Source: Haliotis asinina (taxonomy: Eukaryota > Mollusca > Gastropoda > Lepetellida > Haliotidae). Taken from it: 64,000 bases of DNA. This document shows, piece after piece, positions 1 to 12,400 of the stretch (within the stretch, counting starts at the first letter, position 1; the number at the start of each line of letters is the position of its first letter). The translations under genes were made by a program, and so were the position numbers. Under the pieces are notes generated by a model. The model worked only from the letters and a program-made list of their open reading frames with translations, searched no databases and had not been told where the DNA came from. The stretch covers positions 13,039,001 to 13,103,000 of the forward strand of contig NC_090295.1 of NCBI RefSeq assembly GCF_037392515.1. Direction: 5' to 3'.

Positions 1-110
1 CATTTTTGGGCTACCATGGCTGTGTGTTTAGCTTTGGCACCTTTCCCACGTGTGTGAGTTTCACCCACGTTGGAAACTGTCTGACCTGTACCACTTCAGG
101 CTTTACACTG

Positions 111-243
111 ATATTGAACTAACAGGCCATGATAGAAGAGAAGTAGTACAGCAAGTGGCATCCAACTCCCTCACTCACTCAGATATTGAACTAACATGTC
201 ATGATGTAAGAGAAGTAATACAGCAAGTGAGGTCCAACTCACC
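111..243. repeat. Two-copy direct repeat, ~67 bp unit
   Basis: Two adjacent imperfect copies, each starting near TATTGAACTAACA and ending near TCCAACTC. The second copy differs at scattered positions. A short reading frame crosses it, but no gene is recognisable. Confidence 0.7.
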
Positions 244-757
244 CACTGCACTTTGTATGTTTTTCTTTACTTTATACAAGTCATGGTCATGCCGGCTTAA
301 GAAAACTACACAAATGAAAAGGCAATCATTCCAAAATGTGTTTTCATGGATGTGAGTGAACTAGATCAATATTTTGTTTCACCAACTTGAAAAACAGCTT
401 TCATCTCAATGACGCAGATTATGATCATACTGTGTTTTCTTTCATTGTAGGTGAGTGAAGGAAGATAGCTTTTTTGAAGCAGCTATTTCAGCTACATCCA
501 TGGCATGCAAGACGTTAGTAGGGTTAAATGTTTTAAAATGTACAAGCCACAACTTGACTATTAAAACTTTAAATGGAATGTTATCATGCACACTTCTTTT
601 TTGAAATAAAACATTTCTCCCAATTCAGCTGTCAGTATAATAGTGCAATACCAAAATGATTTCAAAGCTTGTGAAAGACATACCTAGGCCTGTGGTTTCA
701 CTTTGTTTTGAGAGCCACACCTGTACTCATGGGTTTCAATTTCAATTTCCTCTCCAG

Positions 758-826
758 ATTCCAACATCCTCCAGCGATGGGGAAGGACTCACCTTTGATG
801 CTAAGATCTACCAATTTCTGGACATG
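758..826 (+). other. Possible isolated coding exon (unassigned)
   Basis: A 69-bp stretch of 23 open codons is preceded by a pyrimidine-rich tract ending in CTCTCCAG and followed by GTTAGT, so it could be a phase-0 internal exon. The peptide (IPTSSSDGEGLTFDAK then IYQFLDM) looks protein-like, but I do not recognise a family. No partner exons are visible between here and the left edge. It may belong to a plus-strand gene that starts outside the window, or be chance. Confidence 0.25.
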
Positions 827-827
827 G

Positions 828-2089
828 TTAGTCCGTCTGTAAATTTGTTCCGTAGCTTTCAAGAGTCAAGATGAATAATCGAGATAATGATGTTGTTTAT
901 GTATTACAACAATGGGTTATACTAAGAATGGTGATATTGTGATGGCCATCACAAATATTGAGAAATTATTCAAGTTAAATTGCAAAATTCATAAATTAGG
1001 CATCACAAGCTATCAAACATATTTTTATAGTTTATGGCAGTGAAGAAATTAATACCTATCATTTTTACTTATCATGTAATTAGTTTTGGGAGTATGTACC
1101 AACACTGACCATCGGATATGGATTAGTCTTACCTTGTCCTTCGACACACTGTGACATAATCCCTGCGACACTTCTGAATTAACAATTTTTTGGTGAATTT
1201 GTGATCTGGGCCGAGCTACGTGTTTCAAGGACGCCCGCCACTTAACTTTGTGACAGCCTGACTACTTTTGACTCAGATTAGTGTTTTGCATTATAAAGTT
1301 TGTATAATCTTGTGAATTACAAACAGATCATCATATGTGTCATACAAGCTCCACTTGCTTCCTGACCTCTGTAATCTTCCTCTTTGAATTGTCCATCGTA
1401 GTTCATTGTTATTGCGTCCCCCTGAGCAGGCAGCAAGGACGTAGCGGGACGTAGAGAGACGCAGTTGTTGATCATATGATATTGGAAAGCATTTAATGAA
1501 TTAATTATTAGAAATTAATTGGTGGACAAAAATGCGTCTTCCCCTTTATTTCAGTGGTTTCATGTTGTGAATTTAGATCCCTCTAAAGAATAAGCACGTA
1601 ACGAGACGTAATATCTCGTGATTTGATTGGTCTAGAACTGACAGGTGTCCATTTTCTCGCACCTGTAAATACGATGGGTCATTCTGACTTTGGCAGTCAG
1701 TCTCAAACTAAGGGCAGATAGACACAAGTTATTATCTTAGTAACCATCAAGTTATTCAGATTAACAAATAATTAAGCCACTATATCTAAATAACAGTGAC
1801 TACCACTGAAGCCACAGGTCATACTTTTGCTGCCCTAACACTGATCCATGCACATAAACCTTAAACTTGAGAGGGATCTACTTAGTGAAAAAGAGCATTG
1901 TGCTGAATTACATTTATACCCATGAATAAAAAGCTATTTATTCATTGAAAAGAAGTTTTTTTACTCTTCTTGAAAAAAACAAGACTGTCAAGGTTTATTG
2001 AAAGCTTGAGTCCCGGCCGCCATAATAAGTTGTCTCGATAAAGCCCTGAGTAACATAATCTTAATCTACAGTATCAAATAAATATGTGT
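828..2089. other. Unannotated AT-rich intergenic stretch
   Basis: I see no gene, RNA or clear repeat here. Reading frames are short, and codon use does not suggest coding. Confidence 0.5.
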
Positions 2090-2240
2090 AGTGTGGTGGG
2101 AAACCTAGTGGTTAAGGTGCTCACTTGTCATTCTAAAGATCCAGGTTTGATTCCCCTCATAGGTACAATGAGGTGTCTCTTGCAATGATATTGGTGGAAT
2201 TTTGCTGCAGGTGTCATTAAACCCAACTCACTCGTTAAAT
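2090..2240 (+). mobile_element. SINE family 1 (tRNA-like head), diverged
   Basis: Diverged copy of the family whose better copies lie at 50930 and 54487. It keeps the A-box-like CTAGTGGTTAAGG, the B-box-like GGTTTGATTCC and the tail AACCCAACTCACTC. Confidence 0.7.
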
Positions 2241-2499
2241 ATATATCACAGTCTTTTGAAAGAGCCCACCAGGAATCTGGGTAGCTTCAGGCAAGCTGTT
2301 GGATTTGGTAGTCAGGTTCATGGACTTTGTCATATGGGCACCACTCCTCATCCTCATCCTCTCAGTCAGTGATGTTTTGATCTGCGGTCAGGGCAGTTTT
2401 TAATCAGTGAAGATCCTTGAAGATCACAGTTAGAATTGATATACAACCATCCATACCTGTCTAAGGTGGCCTGGTCTGGTGGTCTGGCTTGGTGACCTT

Positions 2500-2605
2500 G
2501 TTTATGCATGCCTGATATCCTAACCCAGTTGTGTAGATTGATGCTCATGGTGTCAGTCACTGGATTGTCTGGTCCAGATTTAGTTATCGCTGGAACACTC
2601 TTTAG
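2500..2605 (+). mobile_element. SINE family 2 fragment
   Basis: Contains the family-2 core (GATTGATGCTCATG, CACTGGATTGTCTGGTCCAG) without the 5' end. Related full copies are at 42655 and 56321. Confidence 0.65.
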
Positions 2606-2867
2606 ACGAAACGTATCTGAGAGGCACTTGATACAACAGACAACAAACCTCAATGGAACTGCAATAATTATGTAGTAATGCTCTATAACATTTTCTGGTT
2701 GAGATTACTCGGTGGGGTTATTTACACTGAAAGTACAAGAACCGGTATTCTATATATATATAGGGTGTGATGATGACAGGGAGATATCCAAACTCTTTAT
2801 AATGTATTTCTTGAAGCTACCTTTTCTGCATTCAGGACAAGTTGATGATGGGTCTGCTTCTGTTATT

Positions 2868-2975
2868 GCTTGTAATTGTTACACACATTATACTGTAACT
2901 GTGACACAGTATAATCTGTGATTGTTACATGTATTATACTCTGATTGTTACATATATCATATTGTATTTGTTGAA
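2868..2975. repeat. Degenerate ~23-bp tandem repeat
   Basis: Repeated variants of CTGTGATTGTTACATGTATTATA in the 3' flank of VPS15. Copies differ in length, so this is an old or short array. Confidence 0.55.
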
Positions 2976-3313
2976 GAATAATACTGTAATTTCTGATGTC
3001 ACATGGCAAACCCAACACGCCATTGTTTCCATTAAACTGCCTCTCGGTCAAATATGAAAACAGACCCTGTTTATTTTCTATTTATTTTAATATATACACT
3101 TTTTACATAACAACTCACAACTTACAAAGCTGTTTCCGAACCAATCAGCCATCATGATATTAACCATTCAGGTTTGGAAACACACTGCCATTTCAATCTC
3201 ACAGACATATAAACATAATTTAAAGTCAAGATAACCTGGTGTGTCATCTCTCCTCCTGCAATATATACCTTGGAATATTCACTGACACAGCCCAATCTCT
3301 GATCAAAAACATT

Positions 3314-3535
3314 CCTGGGCCCTGTTCCACAAAGGTAACTTAGCTATAGGATGATCTTAACTCCCATACTTTAACACTGGCTTACAGCAGGCATCCACTT
3401 TGTGGATCATGTCCCCTGTTATGTCTAACACTGTCACAACAGACTTGGAGTGCTAAGACTACCTTAAGTCTATGTTGAGCTGTGGGAGTTGCGGTCACCT
3501 TAGCGCTAAGATCGCTTTGTACAATGGCAGCCAGG
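3314..3535. mobile_element. MITE-like element with imperfect inverted ends
   Basis: The left end (CCTGGGCCCTGTTCCACAAAG) and the reverse complement of the right end (CCTGGCTGCCATTGTACAAAG) are related. The interior has matching ATCTTA and AACTCCCA pieces on both arms. It resembles the hairpin elements at 47499, 54740 and 59033, which share TTAGCGCTAAG-type cores. Confidence 0.55.
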
Positions 3536-4028
3536 ACAATACAACAGCGTTCATACTAGTTCACAGTCTTGTTCATAAGAATGTTAAGTTTGTATATTTT
3601 GTACAAAACAGAAATTCAATATTGCACTTAAATCTGGTAGATAAGTAACCACAGGAGGACATATGGACATCAAACTGGAATGATTATACACTCAGCATAT
3701 AAACACTAGATCAAAAATAGTGCAAAATTAATATAACTAATTTGATTTACAAATAACAAATAAAGTAATCCCTCCCATTCCTTTCTCTTGCTTTAAATCT
3801 GTTGTACAGGAAATCAAATCACCATCAACAATGCTAATCAGACACAACCCTTATGAATTATTGCAAGTAGGTTTACAAAACTTCAGCTACATAGTTGTAG
3901 AATTTTCCAAGTTTAGCACTTCATAAAAATAGACTTGAGTCTTACAAAATATATCAAATAGTATTATACTTTACACTAATAGTTTCACTGTCAGCAGTAA
4001 GAACAGTATGAATATTTTCATGTAGATT

Positions 4029-4034
4029 TTTATT
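4029..4034 (-). terminator. Candidate poly(A) signal of VPS15
   Basis: AATAAA on the minus strand, about 140 bp after the VPS15 stop codon. Further TTTATT copies near 3060-3085 would give a longer 3' UTR, so the real end is uncertain. Confidence 0.45.
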
Positions 4035-4169
4035 TGACATATTGCTCAAGGCCAGAAGAATAGGAAACATATTGTGCTAAAGATTTCATCCAACTCAGTC
4101 TGACTTGATTCTGAATAATGTCTTAGAAGGTGGAAAGGGGTACTGACAATGGCTTTGATACAAACATAT

Positions 4170-7100
4170 TTATTTCCACACTTTGACAACTCCATCCCTT
4201 GATCCTGTGATAACGAGACACTGTGATGACTGACAGATGTTGACGTCGCTGATGATGTCGTGATGGCCGGTGGGAGGAGCCTCAGGAACACGTCTCGGAA
4301 TGTCATCTGAGTTGGCTTGTTTCTTTGTACATACTTCCTGAATCACCTCCGTACCGTCTATCAGCTGAGACCTTCAGACAAACAAGTAACATGTATCAAA
4401 CTTTCACGTCTGAACGCTTCATCTTAAACCTGTTGACATTTGGACAAACGGGGTAGTTCTCCTACTTGTAGTTCTTAGGATACATTGGGAAAGTCTATCA
4501 CCACCACCTCTAGTTACAGGATACATTGAGCAAGTCTGTCAGAACCACCTCCTCTAGTTACAGGATACATTGAACAAGTCTGTCAGAACCACCTCCTCTA
4601 GTTACAGGATACATTGAGCAAGTCTGTCAGAACCACCTCCTCTAGTTACAGGATACATTGAACAAGTCTGTCAGAACCACCTCCTCTAGTTACAGGATAC
4701 ATTGAACAAGTCTGTCAGAACCACCTCCTCTAGTTACATTGAGCAAGTCTGTCAAAACCACCTCCTCTAGTTACAGGATACATTGAACAAGTCTATCAGA
4801 ACCACCTCCTCTAGTTACAGGATACATTGAACAAGTCTGTCAGAACCACCTCCTCTAGTTACAGGATACATTGAACAAGTCTATCAGAACCACCTCCTCT
4901 AGTTACAGGATACATTGAACAAGTCTGTCAGAACCACCTCCTCTAGTTACAGGATACATTGAACAAGTCTGTCAGAACCACCTCCTCTAGTTACAGGATA
5001 CATTGAACAAGTCTGTCAGAACCACCTCTAGTTACAGGATACATTGAGCAAGTCTGTCAGAACCACCTCCTCTAGTTACAGGATACATTGAACAAGTCTG
5101 TCAGAACCACCTCTAGTTACAGGATACATTGAGCAAGTCTGTCAGAACCACCTCCTCTAGTTACAGGATACATTGAACAAGTCTGTCAGAACCACCTCCT
5201 CTAGTTACAGGATACATTGAACAAGTCTGTCAGAACCTCCTCCTCTAGTTACAGGATACATTGAACAAGTCTGTCAGAACCACCTCCTCTAGTTACAGAA
5301 TACATTGAACAAGTCTGTCAGAACCACCTCCTCTAGTTACAGGATACATTGAACAAGTCTGTCAGAACCACCTCCTCTAGTTACAGGATACATTGAACAA
5401 GTCTGTCAGAACCACCTCCTCTAGTTACAGAATACATTGAACAAGTCTGTCAGAACCACCTCCTCTAGTTACAGAATACATTGAGCAAGTCTGTCAGAAC
5501 CACCTCCTCTAGTTACAGAATACATTGAACAAGTCTGTCAGAACCACCTCCTCTAGTTACAGGATACATTGAACAAGTCTCTCAGAACCACCTCCTCTAG
5601 TTACAGAATACATTGAGCAAGTCTGTCAGAACCACCTCCTCTAGTTACAGAATACATTGAACAAGTCTGTCAGAACCACCTCCTCTAGTTACAGAATACA
5701 TTGAGCAAGTCTGTCAGAACCACCTCCTCTAGTTACAGAATACATTGAGCAAGTCTGTCAGAACCACCTCCTCTAGTTACAGAATACATTGAACAAGTCT
5801 GTCAGAACCACCTCCTCTAGTTACAGGATACATTGAGTAAGTTGAGCATGCTGTGCAAGCCAACTGGCCCTACCTGTTGTTATGGTAGACAATAGGTAAG
5901 TCTTAATTTAATATGTGTAGGTGTAGGAGACATTTGGCAAGTCTACTATTCCTACCTTGCATCTGTAGGCAACATCTTTCAAGTATATTGTTCTTACCTG
6001 TAGTTATAGGAGACATTGTGCAAGTCTATTGCTCCTATCTGTAGCTGTAGGATACATTGGGCAAGTCTGCTGTTCCTAACTGTAGCTATAGGAGACATTA
6101 GGCAAGTCTATTGTTCCCACCTATAGTTATAGGACACACTGGGTAAGTCAATTGTCCATACCTGTAGCTGTAGGAGACATTGGGCAAGTGTATTGTTTCC
6201 ACCTATAGCTATAGGACACACTGAGTAAGTCAATTGTCCATACCTGTAGCTGTAGGAGACATTGGGCAAGTCTACTGCTCCATGACTCATGATGAATGAG
6301 TTGGCCGGGTATGTCAGGTCCCAGAATCTCACTCTCATGTCCGAGCCTCCCGTCAACAGGAACAGTTTGGTGTCCGTGGCTGCAATGTGCATCCCATGCA
6401 CAGCATGATTGTTGTTCTGAAGCAGACAAAATCTGATATTAACTGCTGAATGACAGTGTTACAGCTTGTAGGAAAATGTGGAGAAGGAAGAAAGGAGCGA
6501 TGATGGTAATGTTAACTGGAAAGTGCAAGAAGACAGGGCAGCTGAACCTACCTCTGTGACAAGCAAGTGTGCATCTACCTGTGAGATAGAAAGTGGGGAA
6601 GGGGGTGCTGCCCCTAACTGTGAGATAGAGAGTGTCAGAGCTGCACCTACTTCTGAGATGGAGTTTGTCGGAGCTGCACCTACCTGTGTGATGGAGAGTG
6701 GGGAGCTGCACCTACCTGTGAGAAAAAGAGCGTCAGAGCTGCACCTAACTGTGAGGTGGAGTGTATTGGAGCTGCACCTATCTGTGAGATGGAGAGTAGG
6801 GGAGCTGCACCTACCTGTGAGATGGAGAAAGGGGGAGCTGCACCTGCCTGTAAGATGGAGAGTGGGGGCAGCTGCACCTACCTGTGAGATGGAGAGTGGA
6901 GGAGGGGGAGCTGCACCTACCATTGAGATGGAGAGTAGGGGAGAGTGAGCTGCACCTACCTGTGAGATGGAGAGTGTGGGAGGGGAGCTGCACCTACCTG
7001 TGAGATGGAGAATAGGGGAGATGCACCTACCTGTGAGATGGAGAGTGGGGGAGCTGCACCTACCTGTGAGATGGATAGTGGGGGAGCTGCACCTACCTGT

Positions 7101-9477
7101 GAGATGGAGAGTGGGGGAGCTGCACCTACCTGTGAGATGGAGAGTGGGGGAGCTGCACTGGCCCACAGAGACTTCTGTCTGGCTCCTGTCTCCACATCCC
7201 ACATGGACACCTCGTTGTTCCACTGGAATGCTGACACAATCCATGGCTGATCCTTGGGATGCATGATCAGCTTCCGGACGCGGGCATCTGCAAATTGAGC
7301 ATGGCATCATAGCTGTACAATGTCATATCTTCCAGAAGTGAACAAGATATCCCTAACTGACTGCTACACATCAAATCTTGGAAATTAATTGGATCAAAAT
7401 GTAAAACAATGGAAGTCATCCTGAGGTACTGACAAAAGGTAAATTCATATTAAATCAAAAGTGTTGATATTCATCTGGACTACATGGATAACAACCAGCA
7501 CTTACTAGCGGGATGGGTGATGGTGTTGATGGGCAGCTGGAACCGCATGTCCCAGCACACCTGGGCTCCACTACTGGTCCCCAGGGCCAGCCAACACTGG
7601 GTATGGTTGACAGCGAAGCTGGTGATGAGGCCATCCCGGGGGTTGTTCTTCAGCTCCCACACGGCCCGGTTAGCTCGCAGGTCCCAACCAATCAGGTGGC
7701 CATTCACTGTTGCATATGCTAACACTGACTGAGCTCCTGAAATGGAGGGTTAGGAATGTGGAACATGTTTCAACTCAAGGCTATAGACTGTCCATGTGTT
7801 CCCAACAGTTGTTTGACCTTAAGGCAGGCAATGTATACTTGAATGTCTTGACTACATTGAGACAGTTAGGACTAGTTTAGTACTGGGTCAAAATATATTA
7901 AACCATTATCATTCACTGATGCCATTGCTGCTGCAGTTGATTTAAAACCATTTATTCAATGGATATTGTCAGCACTCAATGTAAAACTGACTATAGGTCA
8001 TTATGAGAAATTTTATATCAACCATAACATGAACATAACATGAGTCAAAGAATTCAGTCATATTTCTGTCCAGTGATTTATCCATGTCATGTCACAATAA
8101 CAACAAGACAGTAGCTAACACCTACCTGTGAGATGGAGAGTGGGGGACCTACACGTACCTGTGAGATGGAGGGGTGGGGGAGGAGGGGAGGAGCTGCACT
8201 TACCTGTGAGATGGAGATTGGGGGAATTACAAACATTCAAGGTAAACTGTGCGGGGGAAACATTTCCTAACTGTGACTGTAACTATACATTAGAAGCAGG
8301 TAGGTCATGTGATGCAGGAAGTGTAATGTGACAAGCCTTACCTGTATCAAAGTGAGTAAGGTCAACCACATGACCATGTTTGGTGATGTCCACATTGATC
8401 TGTTCTTCTGGTTGGACTCTATCCGTTGTTATCCTGAAGAGAGTGAACAGCTAGTATTTACCATATCACCATTACTTTTTAAAAGTCTTTTCTTCCATTT
8501 TACAACAATTCTGCCATAACTGACACACTCATAGGTTGAAAACCAATACACCATTGAGTCCGAAATGATGTGAAATAACCAGCATTGGCAACATAGCATA
8601 CAACTAAGATCCCTAACCTTGGATTTCATTGTTGAACTCAAGACAATATGGCTGAAACTTACCTGTTGACATGTATGGTGCCATTGTCTGAAGCGGAGGC
8701 TACGGCGTGTGATGCCTCACAGAACGTCAGACACTTGATCCTTCCACCTGTAAACAGGAAGAAAGGGTTGGTTCAGGTAGCAACGTGCAGGTGTGTTGCT
8801 GTGTACAAGTTTACTTCAGTGACATTCGTTCATTGAACTCTAGATCAGCTATGATACATCTCTGTAAGGAGGTCTGAGGAACCCTGAGAAAAGCAGGCCA
8901 TTGGTTATCTAAGTGTCTTACCTTGCTTGGTGAGAGTGTGTTTTGAACGGTTGACCACACTCTTCCCCTCCAGTCTGGAGCACTCCCACAGCTTCACTGA
9001 GCCATCATTTGAACAGGTGGCAAAGTAGCTGTGATCATGGCACACCTGGATTCTGCAGGCAAAATAACATCCTGGCTGTCACATAACTCAACAACAGTCT
9101 CTCTATCTCTAGATTATTGGTTGTTTAAAGTTGGAGCCACCAGTATTCCAACTGTATCATGGCAGACTATAAATAATCAAGACTAGATCACACAATCCAG
9201 TGACTAAATGCCTCAGAGCTTGTTCTTTCTCTCTTACAAGGCACAGTTTTACCTCAGACTATCAACAATGCATTGTAGCAGTTTCACCTGTTGATTGCAG
9301 CCCTGTGTTCCTGGAGATGTGCTACCAGCAGACCTCGAGGTTTCCAGTTGTCAGGTGGTGGTCGGCTGTCCCAGGCGATGCCCTCGAGGAGGTCCTTGGT
9401 AAGAACATCCACCTTGTACTGCTCTCGCCGCTTGTGGACCAGGGCACGAAGATCCCACTTACATGACGCATATCGAG
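4170..9477 (-). CDS. PIK3R4: VPS15 exons 26-33: WD40 propeller
   Basis: Exons: 9288-9477, 8922-9052, 8663-8747, 8342-8433, 7506-7736, 7130-7287, 6244-6416, 4170-4371, about residues 940-1359. Blade motifs: [117 protein letters not shown]. In the human complex this domain organises the lower arm with VPS34 and Beclin 1 (established knowledge). The 3' ends of exons 31 (7130) and 32 (6244) run directly into tandem arrays made of copies of that exon end plus donor site, so alternative donors are abundant exactly here. Confidence 0.96.
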
Positions 9478-12400
9478 CTGAAAGAACAGAAACATCTTGT
9501 TGCTATTGTAGCTATTTGCAGTTTGTTTTTCATTTGTTTGATCCACATGGGAATATTCCAGTTACATGTTAGAAGCCTGGACTCAAAAATGTGGTAGTGG
9601 TGACTGAAACTGTGAACATGCTAATCAGAACACACAAATCAAAAGAGTCATCAGAAGATGTTAACTCCATTTTGTGTGCTTCATGTTCTATGATTTTTCA
9701 GAAAACATCACCATTATGAATACTATCTTCATTCCACCGCTATATGAGTCTACAAATAGTTCCCGTCTCCTTATTGACCCACAGCTGACAAATAACAAGG
9801 TGTTCAGCTCACTCTGGTGGGACTGCTTGTCGGCCGGCTGCTGGCTAGTGGAGCGCTTCAGGCCTGCCTCCCCACTGGACGAGACATGGGACACGTTCAC
9901 CATACTACTGGATGCTGATTGGCTGGACAGTGTTGATGTGGACCGCTTGTCAAGGTCGTATTTGTCCCCTCCGGACTTAGATTTTGGGGATGAGGAGAGA
10001 GACTTCTCTGATTCCGAGGAACCAAACATCTTCTTCCATTCAGCATTCTGGAAGCATTAACATGCAACATCACTACAACGGCCAGACTTGTACAATAAAC
10101 AGTGATATACAGTTTATCTGTACAGCAACACTGTCACTTGTACAATAACCAGTGATATACAGTTTATCTGTACAGCTACACTGTCACTTGTACAAATACC
10201 ACTGATAGACAGTTTATCTGTACACCTACACTGTCACTTGTACAATAACCAGTGATATACAGTTTATCTGTACACCTACACTGTCACTTGTACAATAACC
10301 AGTGATATTCAGTTTATCTGTACAGCTACACCGTCACTTGTACAAATACCACTGATATACAATTTAAATGTAGAGCTACACTGTCACTTGTACAATAACC
10401 AGTGACATACTGTTTATCTGTACAGCTACACTGTCACTTGTACAATAACCACTGATGTACAGTTTATCTGTACAGGTACACTGTCACTTGTACAATAACC
10501 AGTGATATACAGTTTATCTGTACAGCTACACTGTCAATGTACAGTAACCAGTGATATTCAGTTTATCTGTACAGCTACACTGTCACTTGTACAATAACCA
10601 CTGATGTACAGTTTATCTGTACAGGTACACTGTCACTTGTACAATAACCACTGATATACAGTTTATCTGTATAGCTACACTGTCACTTGTACAATAACCA
10701 CTGATGTACAGTTTATCTGTACAGCTACACTGTCACTTGTACAATAACCAGTGATATACAGTTTATCTGTACAGCTACACTGTCACTTGTACAATAACCA
10801 GTGATATTCAGTTTATCTGTACAGCTACACTGTCACTTGGACTATAACCAGTGATATTCAGTTTATCTGTACAGCTACACTGTCACTTGTACAATAACCA
10901 GTGATATTCAGTTTATCTGTACAGCTACACCGTCACTTGTACAAATACCACTGATATACAATTTAAATGTAGAGCTACACTGTCACTTGTACAGTAACCA
11001 GTGATATTCAGTTTATCTGTACAGCTACACTGTCACTAGTACAATAACCACTGATATACAGTTTATCTGTATAGCTACACTGTCACTTGTACAATAACCA
11101 CTGATGTACAGTTTATCTCTACAGCTACACTGTCACTTGTACAATAACCAGTGATATACAGTTTATCTGTACAGCTACACTGTCACTTGTACAATAACCA
11201 GTGATATTCAGTTTATCTGTACAGCTACACTGTCACTTGGACTATAACCAGTGATATTCAGTTTATCTGTACAGCTACACTGTCACTTGTACAATAACCA
11301 GTGATATTCAGTTTATCTGTACAGGTACACTGTCACTTGTACAAATACCACTGATATACAATTTAAATGTAGAGCTACACTGTCACTTGTACAATAACCA
11401 GTGACATACTGTTTATCTGTACAGCTACACTGTCACTTGTACAATAACCACTGATGTACAGTTTATCTGTACAGGTACACTTGTCACTTGTACAATAACC
11501 AGTGATATACAGTTTATCTGTACAGCTACACTGTCACTTGTACAGTAACCAGTGATATTCAGTTTATCTGTACAGCTACACTGTCACTAGTACAATAACC
11601 ACTGATATACAGTTTATCTGTATAGCTACACTGTCACTTGTACAATAACCACTGATGTACAGTTTATCTGTACAGCTACACTGTCACTTGTACAATAACC
11701 AGTGATATACAGTTTATCTGTACAGCTACACTGTCACTTGTACAATAACCAGTGATTTTCAGTTTATCTGTACAGCTACACTGTCACTTGGACTATAACC
11801 AGTGATATTCAGTTTATCTGTACAGCTACACTGTCACTTGGACTATAAAAAGTGATATTCAGATTATCTGTACAGCTACACTGTCACTTGTACAATTACC
11901 ACTGATATACAGTTTATCTGTACAGCTACACAGTCACTTGGACAATTGCCAGTGACATCTGTACAGCTACACAGTCACTTGGACAATTGCCAGTGACATA
12001 CTGTTTATCTGTACAGCTACACTGTCATTTGTACAATGACCACTGATATACAGTTTACAGTTTTACAGCTAGTACAACAGTAATAAGCAGGGCCCTATGT
12101 GTTAGAGGTACAATGTACTATGGTAACTTGTGATGGAACGATGATTTACAAAGCATTGTAATTTCATTGATTTAATATCTCCTGTTGATTCCAGTTTTGA
12201 ATAATAAACAGTTATCCAAAGTACAAAACGGAGTAAGTACAACTATAAAAAGTCTGGCCATGCTGTCTTAAATTATCAGCTGTTGTCAAAATAATTACCA
12301 TAGCAGCAGAAGAATCCTGATGAACAACTTTCTTTTTACGCCGCCTGAAATGAATAAATGAACATTGTTCATGTTCAACTCTTTCACACCTGTCATGGAA

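Noticed and set aside
6459..7310. 283-codon minus-strand ORF
   Set aside because: A frame across the 33-bp array. Only the part 7130-7287 is a real VPS15 exon, and that is read in another frame.
10073..12062. Regularly spaced repeats resembling a CRISPR array
   Set aside because: The whole 50-bp unit is repeated with no unique spacers, in an animal intron. It is a minisatellite.
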